64,000 nucleotides of DNA from G965222335 sp965222335 (GTDB lineage: Bacteria; Pseudomonadota; Gammaproteobacteria; Pseudomonadales; Halieaceae): assembly GCA_965222335.1 (NCBI GenBank), contig OZ244944.1, forward strand, positions 248,001-312,000, read 5' to 3'. The notes beneath the pieces were generated by a model, which was not told where the DNA came from, did no database searches, and saw only the letters and a list, made by a program, of their open reading frames with translations. The translations under genes were made by a program, and so were the position numbers. Within the stretch, counting starts at the first letter, position 1; every line of letters begins with the position of its first letter. This document shows positions 26,402 to 34,619 of the stretch, piece after piece.

Positions 26402-26745
26402 ATATCTTCTCGGTTCGTCACGCATTGGCGGAGAATTCTAACGACCTTGACCGGGCTGTGCGAGGGCCTGCCGCTAATGTACTGGCCTTTGGCCTGTACA
26501 TTAATTTTCCCCATGGGCGACACATGAAGCGCCTTGGGCTCGCGACTCCCGGAGCGAGCTTTACGGCTACTGCCCGCATCTGTTCTGGTTTACGAATGGC
26601 GGTGTTCAGGACAATATACTGATCGTCACTGTAGTTATATGCTGTCCCTGGAGAAGACATGCTGCCTGGCTATAGTAACGTTATTTTCCGGTAGGTTGTT
26701 CATACGGGGGAGCAGGCGCCCCCCGATAGCAGCCAGAGGTCGCCC
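26402..26745. other. divergent promoter region with two palindromes
   Basis: 344 bases between the BtuB-like receptor and the ThuA-like gene. Short open frames look non-coding. Contains a palindrome at 26475-26503 and a looser inverted repeat CAGGACA (26607-26613) / TGTCCCTG (26643-26650). TATAGT (26671-26676) could be the -10 box for the rightward gene. Confidence 0.45.
26475..26503. promoter_or_regulatory. 29-bp palindrome upstream of TonB receptor
   Basis: TAATGTAC / GTACATTA arms flank an inner GGCC-TTT-GGCC with a single T/T mismatch. It lies about 75 bases ahead of the BtuB-like receptor start, where a repressor site would be placed. It does not match a Fur, Zur or B12 element I know. 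Confidence 0.45.
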
Positions 26746-27624
26746 ATGGGTATGAACCGCCTGCTCAAAATCGTGCTTGTAGTGATGCTGCTGAGCGCGC
26801 TCGCATTTCTCGGCGTTGCCTATTATATAGGGGCCTGGAACGTCCTGTTCCCCTCCTCCCAGCACGACAGCACGCCGCCATCTATGCCCGCAGCGCTGGA
26901 GTCACCCGCAGTTCTGGTATTCAGCAAAACCAACGGCTTTCGCCACCGGGAGGGCATCGCCGGTGGACAGCGCGCACTGACTCGCATCGCCAATGCGCGG
27001 GGCTGGAACACCTTCGCTACCGAGAACGGGGCGGTCTTCAACCGCAATGACCTGCAGCGGTTTGATGTCGTGGTATTCCTGAACGCCACCGGCGATATGT
27101 TGAGCAGGCCACAGGAGCAGGCCTTCGAGAGCTGGCTGCAGGCCGGCGGCGGCTGGGTGGGCATTCACGCCGCCGGGGATGGTTCCCACAGTGAGTGGGA
27201 CTGGTACATGGAAAACCTGATCGGGGCGAAGCTCACCGCGCACATCCTGGGCCCGCAGTTCCAGACGGCCACCGTCCTCACCGAACAGCCCGGACACCCG
27301 GTCAACCGGGACATGCCCACCATCTGGGATCATAACGAAGAGTGGTATTCCTGGGAAAACAGCCCGCGGCCCCGGGGCTTTCTGGTTCTGGCCACCGTCG
27401 ACGAAGACAGTTACACACCTGAACAAAACTTCGTCAACAGCAGCGTGGACCTGCGCATGGGCGATCACCCGATCGTCTGGGCCAACTGCGTGGGCAAAGG
27501 GCGCACGGTTTATTCTGCAATGGGCCACGCCGCGGAGGCTTTCGACTCCCCCGAGCACCGGCGTCTGCTAAGTAACATGCTGCGCTGGACCATGGACCGC
27601 GATGCCGGAGAGTGCCCGCGTTAA
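26746..27624 (+). CDS. Membrane-anchored ThuA-like domain protein
   Basis: 292 residues. One N-terminal transmembrane helix (IVLVVMLLSALAFLGVAYYIGAW) followed by a ThuA/glutamine-amidotransferase-like fold: VLVFSKTNGFRHREGI, FDVVVFLNATGD, GGGWVGIHAAGDG, MGDHPIVWANCVGKGRTVYSAMGH. ThuA domains occur in sugar (trehalose-type) utilisation and in many secreted carbohydrate-related proteins. The anchor places it in the periplasm. The enzyme activity of the family is poorly defined. AGAGG stands 6 bases before ATG 26746. Confidence 0.85.
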   Translation: MGMNRLLKIVLVVMLLSALAFLGVAYYIGAWNVLFPSSQHDSTPPSMPAALESPAVLVFSKTNGFRHREGIAGGQRALTRIANARGWNTFATENGAVFNRNDLQRFDVVVFLNATGDMLSRPQEQAFESWLQAGGGWVGIHAAGDGSHSEWDWYMENLIGAKLTAHILGPQFQTATVLTEQPGHPVNRDMPTIWDHNEEWYSWENSPRPRGFLVLATVDEDSYTPEQNFVNSSVDLRMGDHPIVWANCVGKGRTVYSAMGHAAEAFDSPEHRRLLSNMLRWTMDRDAGECPR

Positions 27625-27634
27625 GCGGGTGAGG

Positions 27635-27865
27635 TCAGGGCTTGTCAGCGGGCTCCATCTGCAGGTGACTTACGTCCTCCAGAAAACCTGACCTGGCAAA
27701 CTTCAGGTAATCTTCCAGTTTGCTCTCTGCCGCCGCCCGGGTGCTGAAAGGCCCTTCAATGGTCTTTTCCCGGGTATGAAAATACCAGTCGCCCGCTTCG
27801 CAGAAAATACGCTCGGTACGAAACCTGGCCCGGGCATCCGTATCACCCTCGCGTCTATCTGTCAT
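27635..27865 (-). CDS. DUF6316-like small protein
   Basis: 76 residues: RTERIFCEAGDWYFHTREKTIEGPF then a helix ESKLEDYLKFA. The ERIF...WYF.TRE..GPF pattern fits a small gammaproteobacterial family of unknown function (DUF6316, from memory). ATG 27865 has GGGGAGA upstream; an upstream in-frame start at 27907 would add 14 unlikely residues. Stop codon is 10 bases from the convergent ThuA-like gene. Confidence 0.65.
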   Translation of the reverse strand: MTDRREGDTDARARFRTERIFCEAGDWYFHTREKTIEGPFSTRAAAESKLEDYLKFARSGFLEDVSHLQMEPADKP

Positions 27866-27999
27866 CGGCGTCTCCCCTTGCACCTGATCGCCCCAAGATT
27901 CGCACATAAATCACCAATTCCCAACACTCTTGCTCACGAGACCGGTAGAGCCGCGCAAGCCCACGTGCCATGATGAGGGGCCAACTCAAGGAAACCCCG

Positions 28000-29820
28000 A
28001 TGCATCACGGCCATTCATTGCCGCCGGAAAACACGCCCCTGAACTGGCGCCTGCTGAAGCGCCTGTGGCCCATCATGGTGGAGAACCGTCACCGGGTGCT
28101 GCTTGCCCTCGCCTGCCTGCTTCTGGCGAAGGGCGCGGTGCTGGCGATTCCCTTCCTGCTCAAGGCCCTGGTCGATAACCTCGATGCCAGCCTGGCACTG
28201 GAGGCGAGCTTTGCCCTGCTCCTCGGCCTGGTGCTCGCCTACGGTGGTGCCCGCTTTGCCAACGTGTTCTTCGGCGAACTACGCGATACCATTTTTGGCC
28301 GGGTAACGGAGCGCGCCATGCGGCGCGTGGGGTTGCAGGTGTTTCGGCACGTGCACAGCCTGGACCTCAACTACCACCTCAACCGCCAGACCGGCGGCCT
28401 GGCGCGCGACATTGAGCGGGGCACCAGCGGCATCAGTTTCCTGATGCGGTTTTTCGTGTTCAATATCGCCCCCACCCTGTTTGAAATCGCGATGGTCGCG
28501 GGCATACTGCTGTTCAGTTACGGCCCCAGTTTCTCCCTGGTGGTCATTATCGCGGTGCTGGCCTACGGCTGGTTTTCCTTCCGCGCCACGGAATGGCGCA
28601 CCCGGTTTGTGCGCGAGATGAACGAAGCTGACTCGATCAGCAATACCCGTGCGGTGGACAGCCTGCTCAATTTCGAGACGGTCAAGTATTTTGCCAACGA
28701 GGAATACGAGGCCCGGCGCTACGACGAGTCCCTGGCGGTCTGGGAACAGGCGCGACGCCGCAACCGGCTGTCCCTGTTCGGCCTCAATGGCGGACAGGCA
28801 CTGATCATCGCCATCGCCCAGACCCTGATGATCGGCCTGGCGGTCTCCCAGGTTCGCAGTGGCCAGATCACCCTGGGTGATTTCGTGCTGATCAACCAGT
28901 TCATGCTGCAGCTGTTCCTGCCGCTGGGCTTCCTCGGCATGGTCTATCGTGAAATCAAGGGCTCCATGGCCAACATCGAGAACATGTTTGAGTTACTGGC
29001 GCTGAACCCGGCCGTGGTCGATGCACCGGGCGCGCCGGCGCTGGCCGCCCGCAGTCCGCGGGTCAGGTTTGAGAGCGTCTGTTTCGGCTATCACGCGGAC
29101 CGGCAAATCCTGCAGGACGTGAACTTCACCATCGAGCCGGGGCAGAAAGTCGCTGTTGTCGGTGCCAGCGGTGCGGGCAAGTCCACCCTGGTAAAGTTGC
29201 TGTTCCGCTTTTACGACCCCGACCGGGGTCGTATCACGATCGACGGGGTGGACATACGCAGCGTGACCCAGCATTCCCTGCGCGAGCACGTGGGTATCGT
29301 TCCCCAGGACACGGTACTGTTTAACGACTCCCTGATTGAAAACGTGCGCTACGGGCGCGTCGACGCCAGCCGCGAGGAGGTGGAAGAAGCCATCCGCGCG
29401 GCCCACCTCGACAACTTTATCCGCCAACTGCCCGAGGGCGCCGACACCCTCGTCGGGGAGCGGGGGCTCAAGCTGTCCGGCGGCGAGAAGCAGCGGGTGG
29501 CGATTGCGCGCACGATTCTCAAGGCATCGCCGGTGCTGGTGTTTGACGAGGCAACATCCTCCCTGGACAGTCACTCCGAACAGGCTATTCTCGCCTCGCT
29601 GAGGGCCCTGGCCAGGGAGCACACCAGCCTCGTCATTGCCCACCGCCTGTCCACGGTGGTCGATGCCGACCAGATTCTGGTCCTGGACCGGGGGGAAATC
29701 GTCGAACGCGGCACCCACGAGGACCTGCTGGCCGCCCGGGGGCACTATGCCAGCCTCTGGCAGACCCAGCGATCGCGGGTCAGCCAGGCCACCCTTGCGA
29801 GCACCCCGCTGCCGGATTAA
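28000..29820 (+). CDS. ABC transporter, Atm1/HMT-type exporter (fused permease-ATPase)
   Basis: 606 residues. Six-helix permease (about 30-320) with the Atm1-type stretch RDIERGTSGISFLMRFFVFN and SLLNFETVKYFANEEYEARRY, the glutathione-binding region of ABCB7/Atm1 relatives. The ATPase has Walker A GASGAGKST, signature LSGGEKQR, Walker B VLVFDEAT and switch AHRLST. These half-transporters dimerise and export glutathione-linked metals or sulfur species. ATG 28000 follows AAGGA by 7 bases. Its position next to tRNA sulfur-relay genes fits a sulfur/metal theme but may be chance. Confidence 0.92.
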   Translation: MHHGHSLPPENTPLNWRLLKRLWPIMVENRHRVLLALACLLLAKGAVLAIPFLLKALVDNLDASLALEASFALLLGLVLAYGGARFANVFFGELRDTIFGRVTERAMRRVGLQVFRHVHSLDLNYHLNRQTGGLARDIERGTSGISFLMRFFVFNIAPTLFEIAMVAGILLFSYGPSFSLVVIIAVLAYGWFSFRATEWRTRFVREMNEADSISNTRAVDSLLNFETVKYFANEEYEARRYDESLAVWEQARRRNRLSLFGLNGGQALIIAIAQTLMIGLAVSQVRSGQITLGDFVLINQFMLQLFLPLGFLGMVYREIKGSMANIENMFELLALNPAVVDAPGAPALAARSPRVRFESVCFGYHADRQILQDVNFTIEPGQKVAVVGASGAGKSTLVKLLFRFYDPDRGRITIDGVDIRSVTQHSLREHVGIVPQDTVLFNDSLIENVRYGRVDASREEVEEAIRAAHLDNFIRQLPEGADTLVGERGLKLSGGEKQRVAIARTILKASPVLVFDEATSSLDSHSEQAILASLRALAREHTSLVIAHRLSTVVDADQILVLDRGEIVERGTHEDLLAARGHYASLWQTQRSRVSQATLASTPLPD

Positions 29821-29938
29821 AGGGCGTTAAACCAGGCACCTGGGGCCTGCGTATAAAGGTTGGATTTTGGGAACTTCGCCCTTATCATGGGTCTAAGCAA
29901 TGTCCGCATTCGATGTGTAATGCAAACTGGAGCCAACG

Positions 29939-30616
29939 ATGCAAAACCAACCGATGTACCGCGCTAATACTACTGCTGGCATGGAGTCAGCGGTCAGTAC
30001 CAACAAGGTACTGAAGAACACCTACATGCTGCTGGGCCTCACCCTGCTGTTCAGTGCCATGACGGCCGGTATTTCCATGGCCATGGGCCTGCCCCATGGT
30101 GCCGCCCTGGTCCTGACCCTGGTCGGCTTCGGCCTCCTGTTCGTGGTCAATAAGATGGCCGACAGCAGCAAGGGTCTGATTGCGATTTTTGCGTTTACCG
30201 GCGTGATGGGCGCCTCCATCGGGCCCCTGCTGAATTATTACGCGAGCATGCCCGGTGGCCCGGCTCTGGTCATGCAGGCCCTCGGCGGGACCGCGATCGT
30301 GTTTTTCGGCCTCAGCGCCTACGCCCTGACCACTCGTAAGGACTTTTCCTTCATGGGCGGTTTCCTGATGGTGGGCCTTCTGGTCGCTGTCGTGGGTATG
30401 ATTGCCAACATCTTCCTGAATATCCCTGCCCTGTCCCTGACGATTTCGGCAGCGGTGATCATGATCATGTCCGGCCTGATCCTGTTCGACACCAGCCGCA
30501 TCATCCACGGCGGCGAGACCAACTACATCCGCGCCACGGTGTCCCTGTACCTGAGCATCTACAACCTCTTCATCCACATGCTCAGCCTGCTGACCGCCCT
30601 CGGCGGCGATGACTAA
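29939..30616 (+). CDS. yccA: Bax inhibitor-1/YccA family membrane protein
   Basis: 225 residues, seven hydrophobic helices after a 20-residue polar N-terminus. LLLGLTLL-type first helix, GGFLMVGLLVAVVGMIANIFL and FDTSRIIHGGETNYIRATVSLYLSIYNLFIHMLSLL are BI-1 family hallmarks. In E. coli YccA binds and restrains the FtsH protease. The gene sits ahead of tusDCBE, an order conserved in pseudomonads and relatives. A strong terminator follows, so it is transcribed separately from tus. Confidence 0.9.
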   Translation: MQNQPMYRANTTAGMESAVSTNKVLKNTYMLLGLTLLFSAMTAGISMAMGLPHGAALVLTLVGFGLLFVVNKMADSSKGLIAIFAFTGVMGASIGPLLNYYASMPGGPALVMQALGGTAIVFFGLSAYALTTRKDFSFMGGFLMVGLLVAVVGMIANIFLNIPALSLTISAAVIMIMSGLILFDTSRIIHGGETNYIRATVSLYLSIYNLFIHMLSLLTALGGDD

Positions 30617-30635
30617 GCCCGACGCAGGCCGCAAG

Positions 30636-30665
30636 ACCCCGGTGCTCCCCACCGGGGTTTTTTTT
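30636..30665 (+). terminator. yccA Rho-independent terminator
   Basis: ACCCCGGTG (30636-30644) / CACCGGGGT (30650-30658), 9-bp stem with a 5-nt loop, followed by eight T residues. Confidence 0.9.
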
Positions 30666-30794
30666 ATGCCCAGGGATGGGCGGTATGTCGCGAGAGGCAG
30701 GATGCCGGTAGCGACGATGCCCAGGGATGGGCGGTATGTCGCGAGAGGCAGGATGCCGCGGTCCGACGATTCGGCAGCGACGATGCCCAGGGAT
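30666..30794. repeat. short tandem repeat array, 2.3 copies
   Basis: A 42-bp unit starting ATGCCCAGGGATGGGCGGTA occurs at 30666-30707 and 30717-30758 (51-base period), and its first 12 bases recur at 30783-30794. The short plus-strand frame through it only reflects the repeat. It fills the space between the yccA terminator and tusD and ends 9 bases before the tusD start, so it must also contain any tusD ribosome-binding or promoter signals. Confidence 0.85.
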
Positions 30795-30803
30795 CGGTTC
30801 TAG

Positions 30804-31202
30804 ATGAACTACGCCCTCCTCGTGCTTGCCAGCCCCACCGCCGGAAGCGCCAGCCTGACTGCTGTGCGCTTTGCCGAGGAGGCGCTCGCCCGGGGTCATC
30901 GTGTGATGCGGGTGTTTTTCCTGGACGACGGCGCCGCCACCGGGCTGGCCACTGCGGTCACGCCCCAGGGGGAAACAGACGCGATTGACCGCTGGGCGTC
31001 CCTGGAAAGGGGCCACGGCGTCGAGCTGGTACTGTGCATCAGTTCCGCCCTGCGACGCGGCCTGCTGGACCCGGTTGAAGCGGAGCGCCACGAGCGTGTT
31101 AGCGCAACCGTGCACCCCGCCTTCAGCCTGGGCGGCCTGGGCCTGCTGGTGGACGCCCAGGCCCACGCAGACCGGCTGATCACCTTCGGGAGCGCCCGGT
31201 GA
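30804..31202 (+). CDS. tusD: Sulfurtransferase TusD
   Basis: 132 residues, DsrE/DsrF fold. VELVLCISSALRRG places the catalytic cysteine at position 78, the same as E. coli TusD. TusBCD takes persulfide sulfur from TusA and hands it to TusE for MnmA-dependent 2-thiouridine formation in tRNA. The repeat array upstream leaves little room for a standard ribosome site (TTCTAG precedes ATG). Overlaps tusC by 4 bases. Confidence 0.93.
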   Translation: MNYALLVLASPTAGSASLTAVRFAEEALARGHRVMRVFFLDDGAATGLATAVTPQGETDAIDRWASLERGHGVELVLCISSALRRGLLDPVEAERHERVSATVHPAFSLGGLGLLVDAQAHADRLITFGSAR

Positions 31203-31567
31203 GTACACAGAGAAACAGCTTGCTTATCGTGACACGGCGCGCGCCCTACGGCGCCAGCCTCGCGCGCTCGGCCCTCGACACGGCCCTTGCGGCGGCCGCT
31301 TTCGAGCAGCCGGTCGCCCTGCTGTTCCAAGGTGAGGGTGTGCTGCAGCTGTTGCCGGCGCAGGACAGCGAGGCGCTGGGCACGCGCAATCATCGCCGGG
31401 TGCTGGACTCACTCCCGCTGTACGGGCTGGAGACGCTGTACGTTGATGCCAGAGCACTTTCCGCGTTCGGGCTTGACCCGGCGATGCTGCCGGAAGGTTG
31501 TCGGTGCCTGGAGGACGACGAGCTGTCCGACTTGCTCAACCGGCACACTCACCTGCTAAGCTTCTGA
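31199..31567 (+). CDS. tusC: Sulfurtransferase complex subunit TusC
   Basis: 122 residues, DsrE fold: RRAPYGASLARSALDTALAAAAFEQPVALLFQGEGV is the family opening, and GLETLYVDARALSAFGL follows. It has no catalytic Cys at the TusD position, as expected for this structural partner in the TusBCD heterohexamer. Begins with GTG inside the tusD stop (GTGA overlap) and ends 1 base before tusB. Confidence 0.92.
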   Translation: MSTQRNSLLIVTRRAPYGASLARSALDTALAAAAFEQPVALLFQGEGVLQLLPAQDSEALGTRNHRRVLDSLPLYGLETLYVDARALSAFGLDPAMLPEGCRCLEDDELSDLLNRHTHLLSF

Positions 31568-31568
31568 T

Positions 31569-31862
31569 ATGGTTTTACACACCCTTAATGCGACCGGCCT
31601 CAGCCCCGCCTACAGCGACTGCCTGCGTCTGCTACAGCCGGACGACGCCCTGCTATTGCTCGGCGACGGCGTTTACGCGGGCCTGGCAGGTTCTGCCGCG
31701 GCCAGACAGCTGGCTGACACCGGGGTCACACTCTATGTGCTGGCGGATGATGCCCGCGCCGCCGGCGTGACGGACCGCCTGTCACCGGAGATCACGGTGA
31801 CCGACTACAGTGGCTTTGTGGCCCTGAGCGAGCACTATCCCCGTCAGATTGCGTGGTGCTAG
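31569..31862 (+). CDS. tusB: Sulfurtransferase complex subunit TusB
   Basis: 97 residues, DsrH family: MVLHTLNATGLSPAYSDCLRLLQPDDALLLLGDGVYA and a C-terminal DYSGFVALSEHYPRQIAWC. Third component of the TusBCD sulfur relay. The terminal WC is typical of TusB/DsrH. ATG starts 1 base after the tusC stop. Confidence 0.92.
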   Translation: MVLHTLNATGLSPAYSDCLRLLQPDDALLLLGDGVYAGLAGSAAARQLADTGVTLYVLADDARAAGVTDRLSPEITVTDYSGFVALSEHYPRQIAWC

Positions 31863-31863
31863 C

Positions 31864-32181
31864 ATGCTGCCAGCGGATGCATTCGACCGGGAGGGCTTCC
31901 TGCGTGAGCTGGATCACTGGAACCCGGGCGTCGCCGAGCAGATTGCCGCGGCCGAGGGGCTCACCCTGACCGAAGCGCACTGGGAGGTGATTGAGCTGCT
32001 ACGGGAATACTACCGACGCTTCGACTCCTCTCCCGCGATGCGACCTCTGGTCAAGTTCTGTGCCCTGCAACTGGGCCCGGAAAAGGGCCGCAGTGTCTAC
32101 CTCTTGTCCCTGTTCCCAGGCTCTCCGGCAAAGCTGGGCAGCAAGATTGCCGGCCTGCCCAAGCCGGAAAACTGTCTCTAA
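31864..32181 (+). CDS. tusE: Sulfurtransferase TusE (DsrC family)
   Basis: 105 residues. LDHWNPGVAEQIAAAEGLTLTEAHWEVIELLREYY and GRSVYLLSLFPGSPAKLGSKIAGLPKPENCL match TusE/DsrC. The penultimate Cys on the swinging C-terminal arm is present; the second Cys found in dissimilatory DsrC is absent, so this is the tRNA-thiolation type. Accepts sulfur from TusD and delivers it to MnmA. Begins 1 base after the tusB stop. Confidence 0.93.
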   Translation: MLPADAFDREGFLRELDHWNPGVAEQIAAAEGLTLTEAHWEVIELLREYYRRFDSSPAMRPLVKFCALQLGPEKGRSVYLLSLFPGSPAKLGSKIAGLPKPENCL

Positions 32182-32185
32182 GCCC

Positions 32186-33193
32186 ATGAGTGTCTCGCCA
32201 GAGCACCCCTTCGCCGCGTATGTGCGCATCCTGGGCAAGGGCAAGACCGGCACCCGCTCGTTGACGCAGGAAGAAGCGCGCGACGCCTTCGGCATGATCC
32301 TGAGGGATGAGGTCGAGCCACTGCAACTCGGCGCCTTTCTCATGTTGCTGCGGGTCAAGGAGGAGTCCCCCGAGGAACTGGCCGGCTTTGTGCAGGCCTG
32401 CCGTGACAGCTTTGATCCCAGCCCCGCCGCGGGCGCAGCGGATCTCGACTGGTCCAGCTACGCGGGCAAGAAGCACCAGCACCCGTGGTTTATACTGGCG
32501 ATGCTGCTGCTGACCCAGGCGGGCTTCCGCATATGTGTTCATGGCAGTAGCGGCCACACGCCGGGCCGCCTGTACACCCGGGAAGCGATGCAGGGCCTGG
32601 GACTGCCCGTCGCCCGCGACTGGCAGGAGGCCGCCGCCCAACTGCAGCAGCACAGGCTCAGCTTCCTGCCGCTGGCCGATTTCTGTCCCGGGCTCGACCG
32701 AATGATGCAGCTCAAGCCCATCCTGGGACTGCGCTCACCGGTCAACACCCTGGCGCGTATGCTCAATCCCCTGCGCGCCGAAGCGAGCATCCAGAGTATT
32801 TTCCACCCCGCCTACGCGCGGCTGCACGCCGGGGCGGATGATCTGCTTGGCCAGCCCCGCAGCCTGGTGTTCAAGGGCGACAGCGGCGAGGTGGAGATCC
32901 GGCCCCAGGCAGATACCCGGCTTCACTGGCTGCAGGGCGGAGAGTTGCGGGAAAGCCAGCTGGCGCGCGCCTTTCCCGACCGGGTGGCGAGTGTGGACGC
33001 TCCGGCGCTGCAGGCGCTGCGAGACCTCTGGCGTGGCGAGGACGACAACGCCTATGGTCTGGCAGCGACCCTGACCACCACCGCAGTCGCCCTGCAGCTG
33101 CTGCAACCGGGGACGCCTGCCGAGGAGGCACAGACCCGGGCCGCCAACCTGTGGGCAGAGCGTGACATCGCCCGGGTGCCGCCATGCCCCTGA
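32186..33193 (+). CDS. ybiB: TrpD2/YbiB-like glycosyltransferase-fold DNA-binding protein
   Basis: 335 residues, related to anthranilate phosphoribosyltransferase. N-terminal helical domain LTQEEARDAFGMILRDEVEPLQLGAFLMLLRVK, then VHGSSGHTPGRLYTREA in place of the TrpD glycine-rich GTGGD loop, and LRSPVNTLARMLNPLRA. YbiB (TrpD2) lost the synthase activity and binds DNA; in E. coli it is a LexA-controlled gene. The ATG at 32186 lies 4 bases after tusE and overlap with trmA is 10 bases, so it is in the same transcript. Confidence 0.85.
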   Translation: MSVSPEHPFAAYVRILGKGKTGTRSLTQEEARDAFGMILRDEVEPLQLGAFLMLLRVKEESPEELAGFVQACRDSFDPSPAAGAADLDWSSYAGKKHQHPWFILAMLLLTQAGFRICVHGSSGHTPGRLYTREAMQGLGLPVARDWQEAAAQLQQHRLSFLPLADFCPGLDRMMQLKPILGLRSPVNTLARMLNPLRAEASIQSIFHPAYARLHAGADDLLGQPRSLVFKGDSGEVEIRPQADTRLHWLQGGELRESQLARAFPDRVASVDAPALQALRDLWRGEDDNAYGLAATLTTTAVALQLLQPGTPAEEAQTRAANLWAERDIARVPPCP

Positions 33194-34278
33194 GCAACTT
33201 CGCGCCGGCGCGCTATCGGGAGCTGCTGGACGCCAAGGTGGCGCAAGTGGTGAGGCTGCTGGCCCCCGCCCGGCCGCCGGCGCCCACGGTCTTCGCCTCG
33301 CCCAGCGAGGGCTATCGCATGCGCGCGGAGTTCCGGATGTGGCATAGCGGCGATCAGCTGGACTACGTAATGTTCAGTCCGCAGGACCGCAAGACACCGG
33401 TGCCCATCCGCGACTTTCCGATCGCCTGCGCTGCCATACAGGCACTGATGCCGGCACTGCGATCGCGCCTGCAGGACAACGACACGCTCCGCCGCAAACT
33501 GTTCCAGGTTGAGTTCCTGTGCACCCTGAGCGGGGACAGCCTGGTGACACTGGTCTACCACCGCCCTCTGGATGAGGCCTGGGAGCAGGAGGCCACCATC
33601 CTCGGCGCCGAGCTCGGTACGGCCATCGTCGGTCGCAGCCGCAAGCAAAAAGTCGTGCTGGAGCGGGACCACGTGGAGGAAACCCTGCCGGTAGGCGGCC
33701 GGGATTATCACTACCGCCAGTATGAGCAGGCCTTCACCCAGCCCAACGCCCGGGTCAATATCCACATGCTGGAGTGGGCGGTAGCGGCGGCTGCGGACGC
33801 CAGTGGAGACCTGCTGGAGCTGTACTGCGGTAACGGCAACTTTACCCTCCCGCTGGCGCAGTGCTTCGACCATGTGATCGCCACCGAGGTGTCCAAGACC
33901 TCCATCCGCGCCGCGCAGTGGAACCTGGCGCGCAATGCCATCGACAATGTCGAGGTGATTCGCCTGGCCGCGGAAGAAGTCACCCAGGCCATGAGCGGCA
34001 CCCGGGAATTCCGGCGCCTGGCGCACCTGCCTCGGCCGCTGTCCGAATACCAGCTGAATACGGTGTTTGTGGACCCGCCACGGGCCGGCCTGGATGCTGG
34101 GACCGAGTCGATGGTTGCAGGCTTCGATCGCATTCTCTACATTTCCTGCAACCCCAAAACCCTGGCGCAGAACCTGCAGGCGCTGACTCACAGTCACCGG
34201 ATCACGCGCTTTGCCCTGTTCGACCAGTTCCCCTACACCGCGCACATGGAGTGCGGTGTGCTGTTACAGCGCCGCTGA
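33184..34278 (+). CDS. trmA: tRNA (uracil-5-)-methyltransferase TrmA
   Basis: 364 residues, length typical. SAM site LELYCGNGNFTLPLA, the PP loop VFVDPPRAGLDAG, nucleophile Cys in ISCNPKTL and general base Glu in HMECGVLLQ. Makes m5U54 in the tRNA T-loop. No N-terminal TRAM or Fe-S cluster Cys set, so it is TrmA rather than RlmC/RlmD. Co-transcribed with tus and ybiB; the run therefore groups several tRNA modification functions. Confidence 0.95.
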   Translation: MPLSNFAPARYRELLDAKVAQVVRLLAPARPPAPTVFASPSEGYRMRAEFRMWHSGDQLDYVMFSPQDRKTPVPIRDFPIACAAIQALMPALRSRLQDNDTLRRKLFQVEFLCTLSGDSLVTLVYHRPLDEAWEQEATILGAELGTAIVGRSRKQKVVLERDHVEETLPVGGRDYHYRQYEQAFTQPNARVNIHMLEWAVAAAADASGDLLELYCGNGNFTLPLAQCFDHVIATEVSKTSIRAAQWNLARNAIDNVEVIRLAAEEVTQAMSGTREFRRLAHLPRPLSEYQLNTVFVDPPRAGLDAGTESMVAGFDRILYISCNPKTLAQNLQALTHSHRITRFALFDQFPYTAHMECGVLLQRR

Positions 34279-34322
34279 GGCTATACTGGGTACAGGCATC
34301 CAAGCTGTAGAGGAGACGCGCG

Positions 34323-34607
34323 ATGAAAACTGAGAAACTGTCTGCCGACACCGTGGAAGCAAAGCTCGCGGAGCTCAACGACTGGGGCATTGACCAGCAC
34401 AAGCTGTTTCGACACTTCGTGTTCAGCAACTTTGTTGATGCCTGGGGCTTCATGAGCCAGGTGGCGCTGCTGGCGGAAACCATGAATCACCACCCGGAGT
34501 GGTCCAACGTCTATAACCGGGTGGAAATCTACCTCACCAGCCATGACGCCGGCGGCATCACCGAGAAAGACTTCGCCCTGGCCAGGCAGATCGACAGCCT
34601 GCTCTAG
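34323..34607 (+). CDS. phhB: 4a-hydroxytetrahydrobiopterin dehydratase (PCD)
   Basis: 94 residues. Signature NHHPEWSNVYNRVEIYLTSHDAGGIT holds the active-site His pair. Regenerates dihydropterin after phenylalanine hydroxylase turnover, and some homologues serve molybdopterin or tetrahydrofolate paths. No phhA lies beside it in this window. GAGGAGA precedes ATG 34323. Gap of 44 bases after trmA. Confidence 0.92.
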   Translation: MKTEKLSADTVEAKLAELNDWGIDQHKLFRHFVFSNFVDAWGFMSQVALLAETMNHHPEWSNVYNRVEIYLTSHDAGGITEKDFALARQIDSLL

Positions 34608-34619
34608 CGCACAGGCGGG

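Noticed and set aside
26402..26745. Cobalamin riboswitch ahead of the BtuB-like receptor
   Set aside because: No B12-box-like or conserved core elements seen on the minus strand.
30666..30794. CRISPR-like array
   Set aside because: Two full units with a 9-base separation and no spacers of constant length; no cas genes.
30609..30803. Small plus-strand ORF with repeated MPRDGRYVARGRMP peptide
   Set aside because: The peptide repeat only mirrors the DNA tandem repeat and the frame runs through the yccA terminator.
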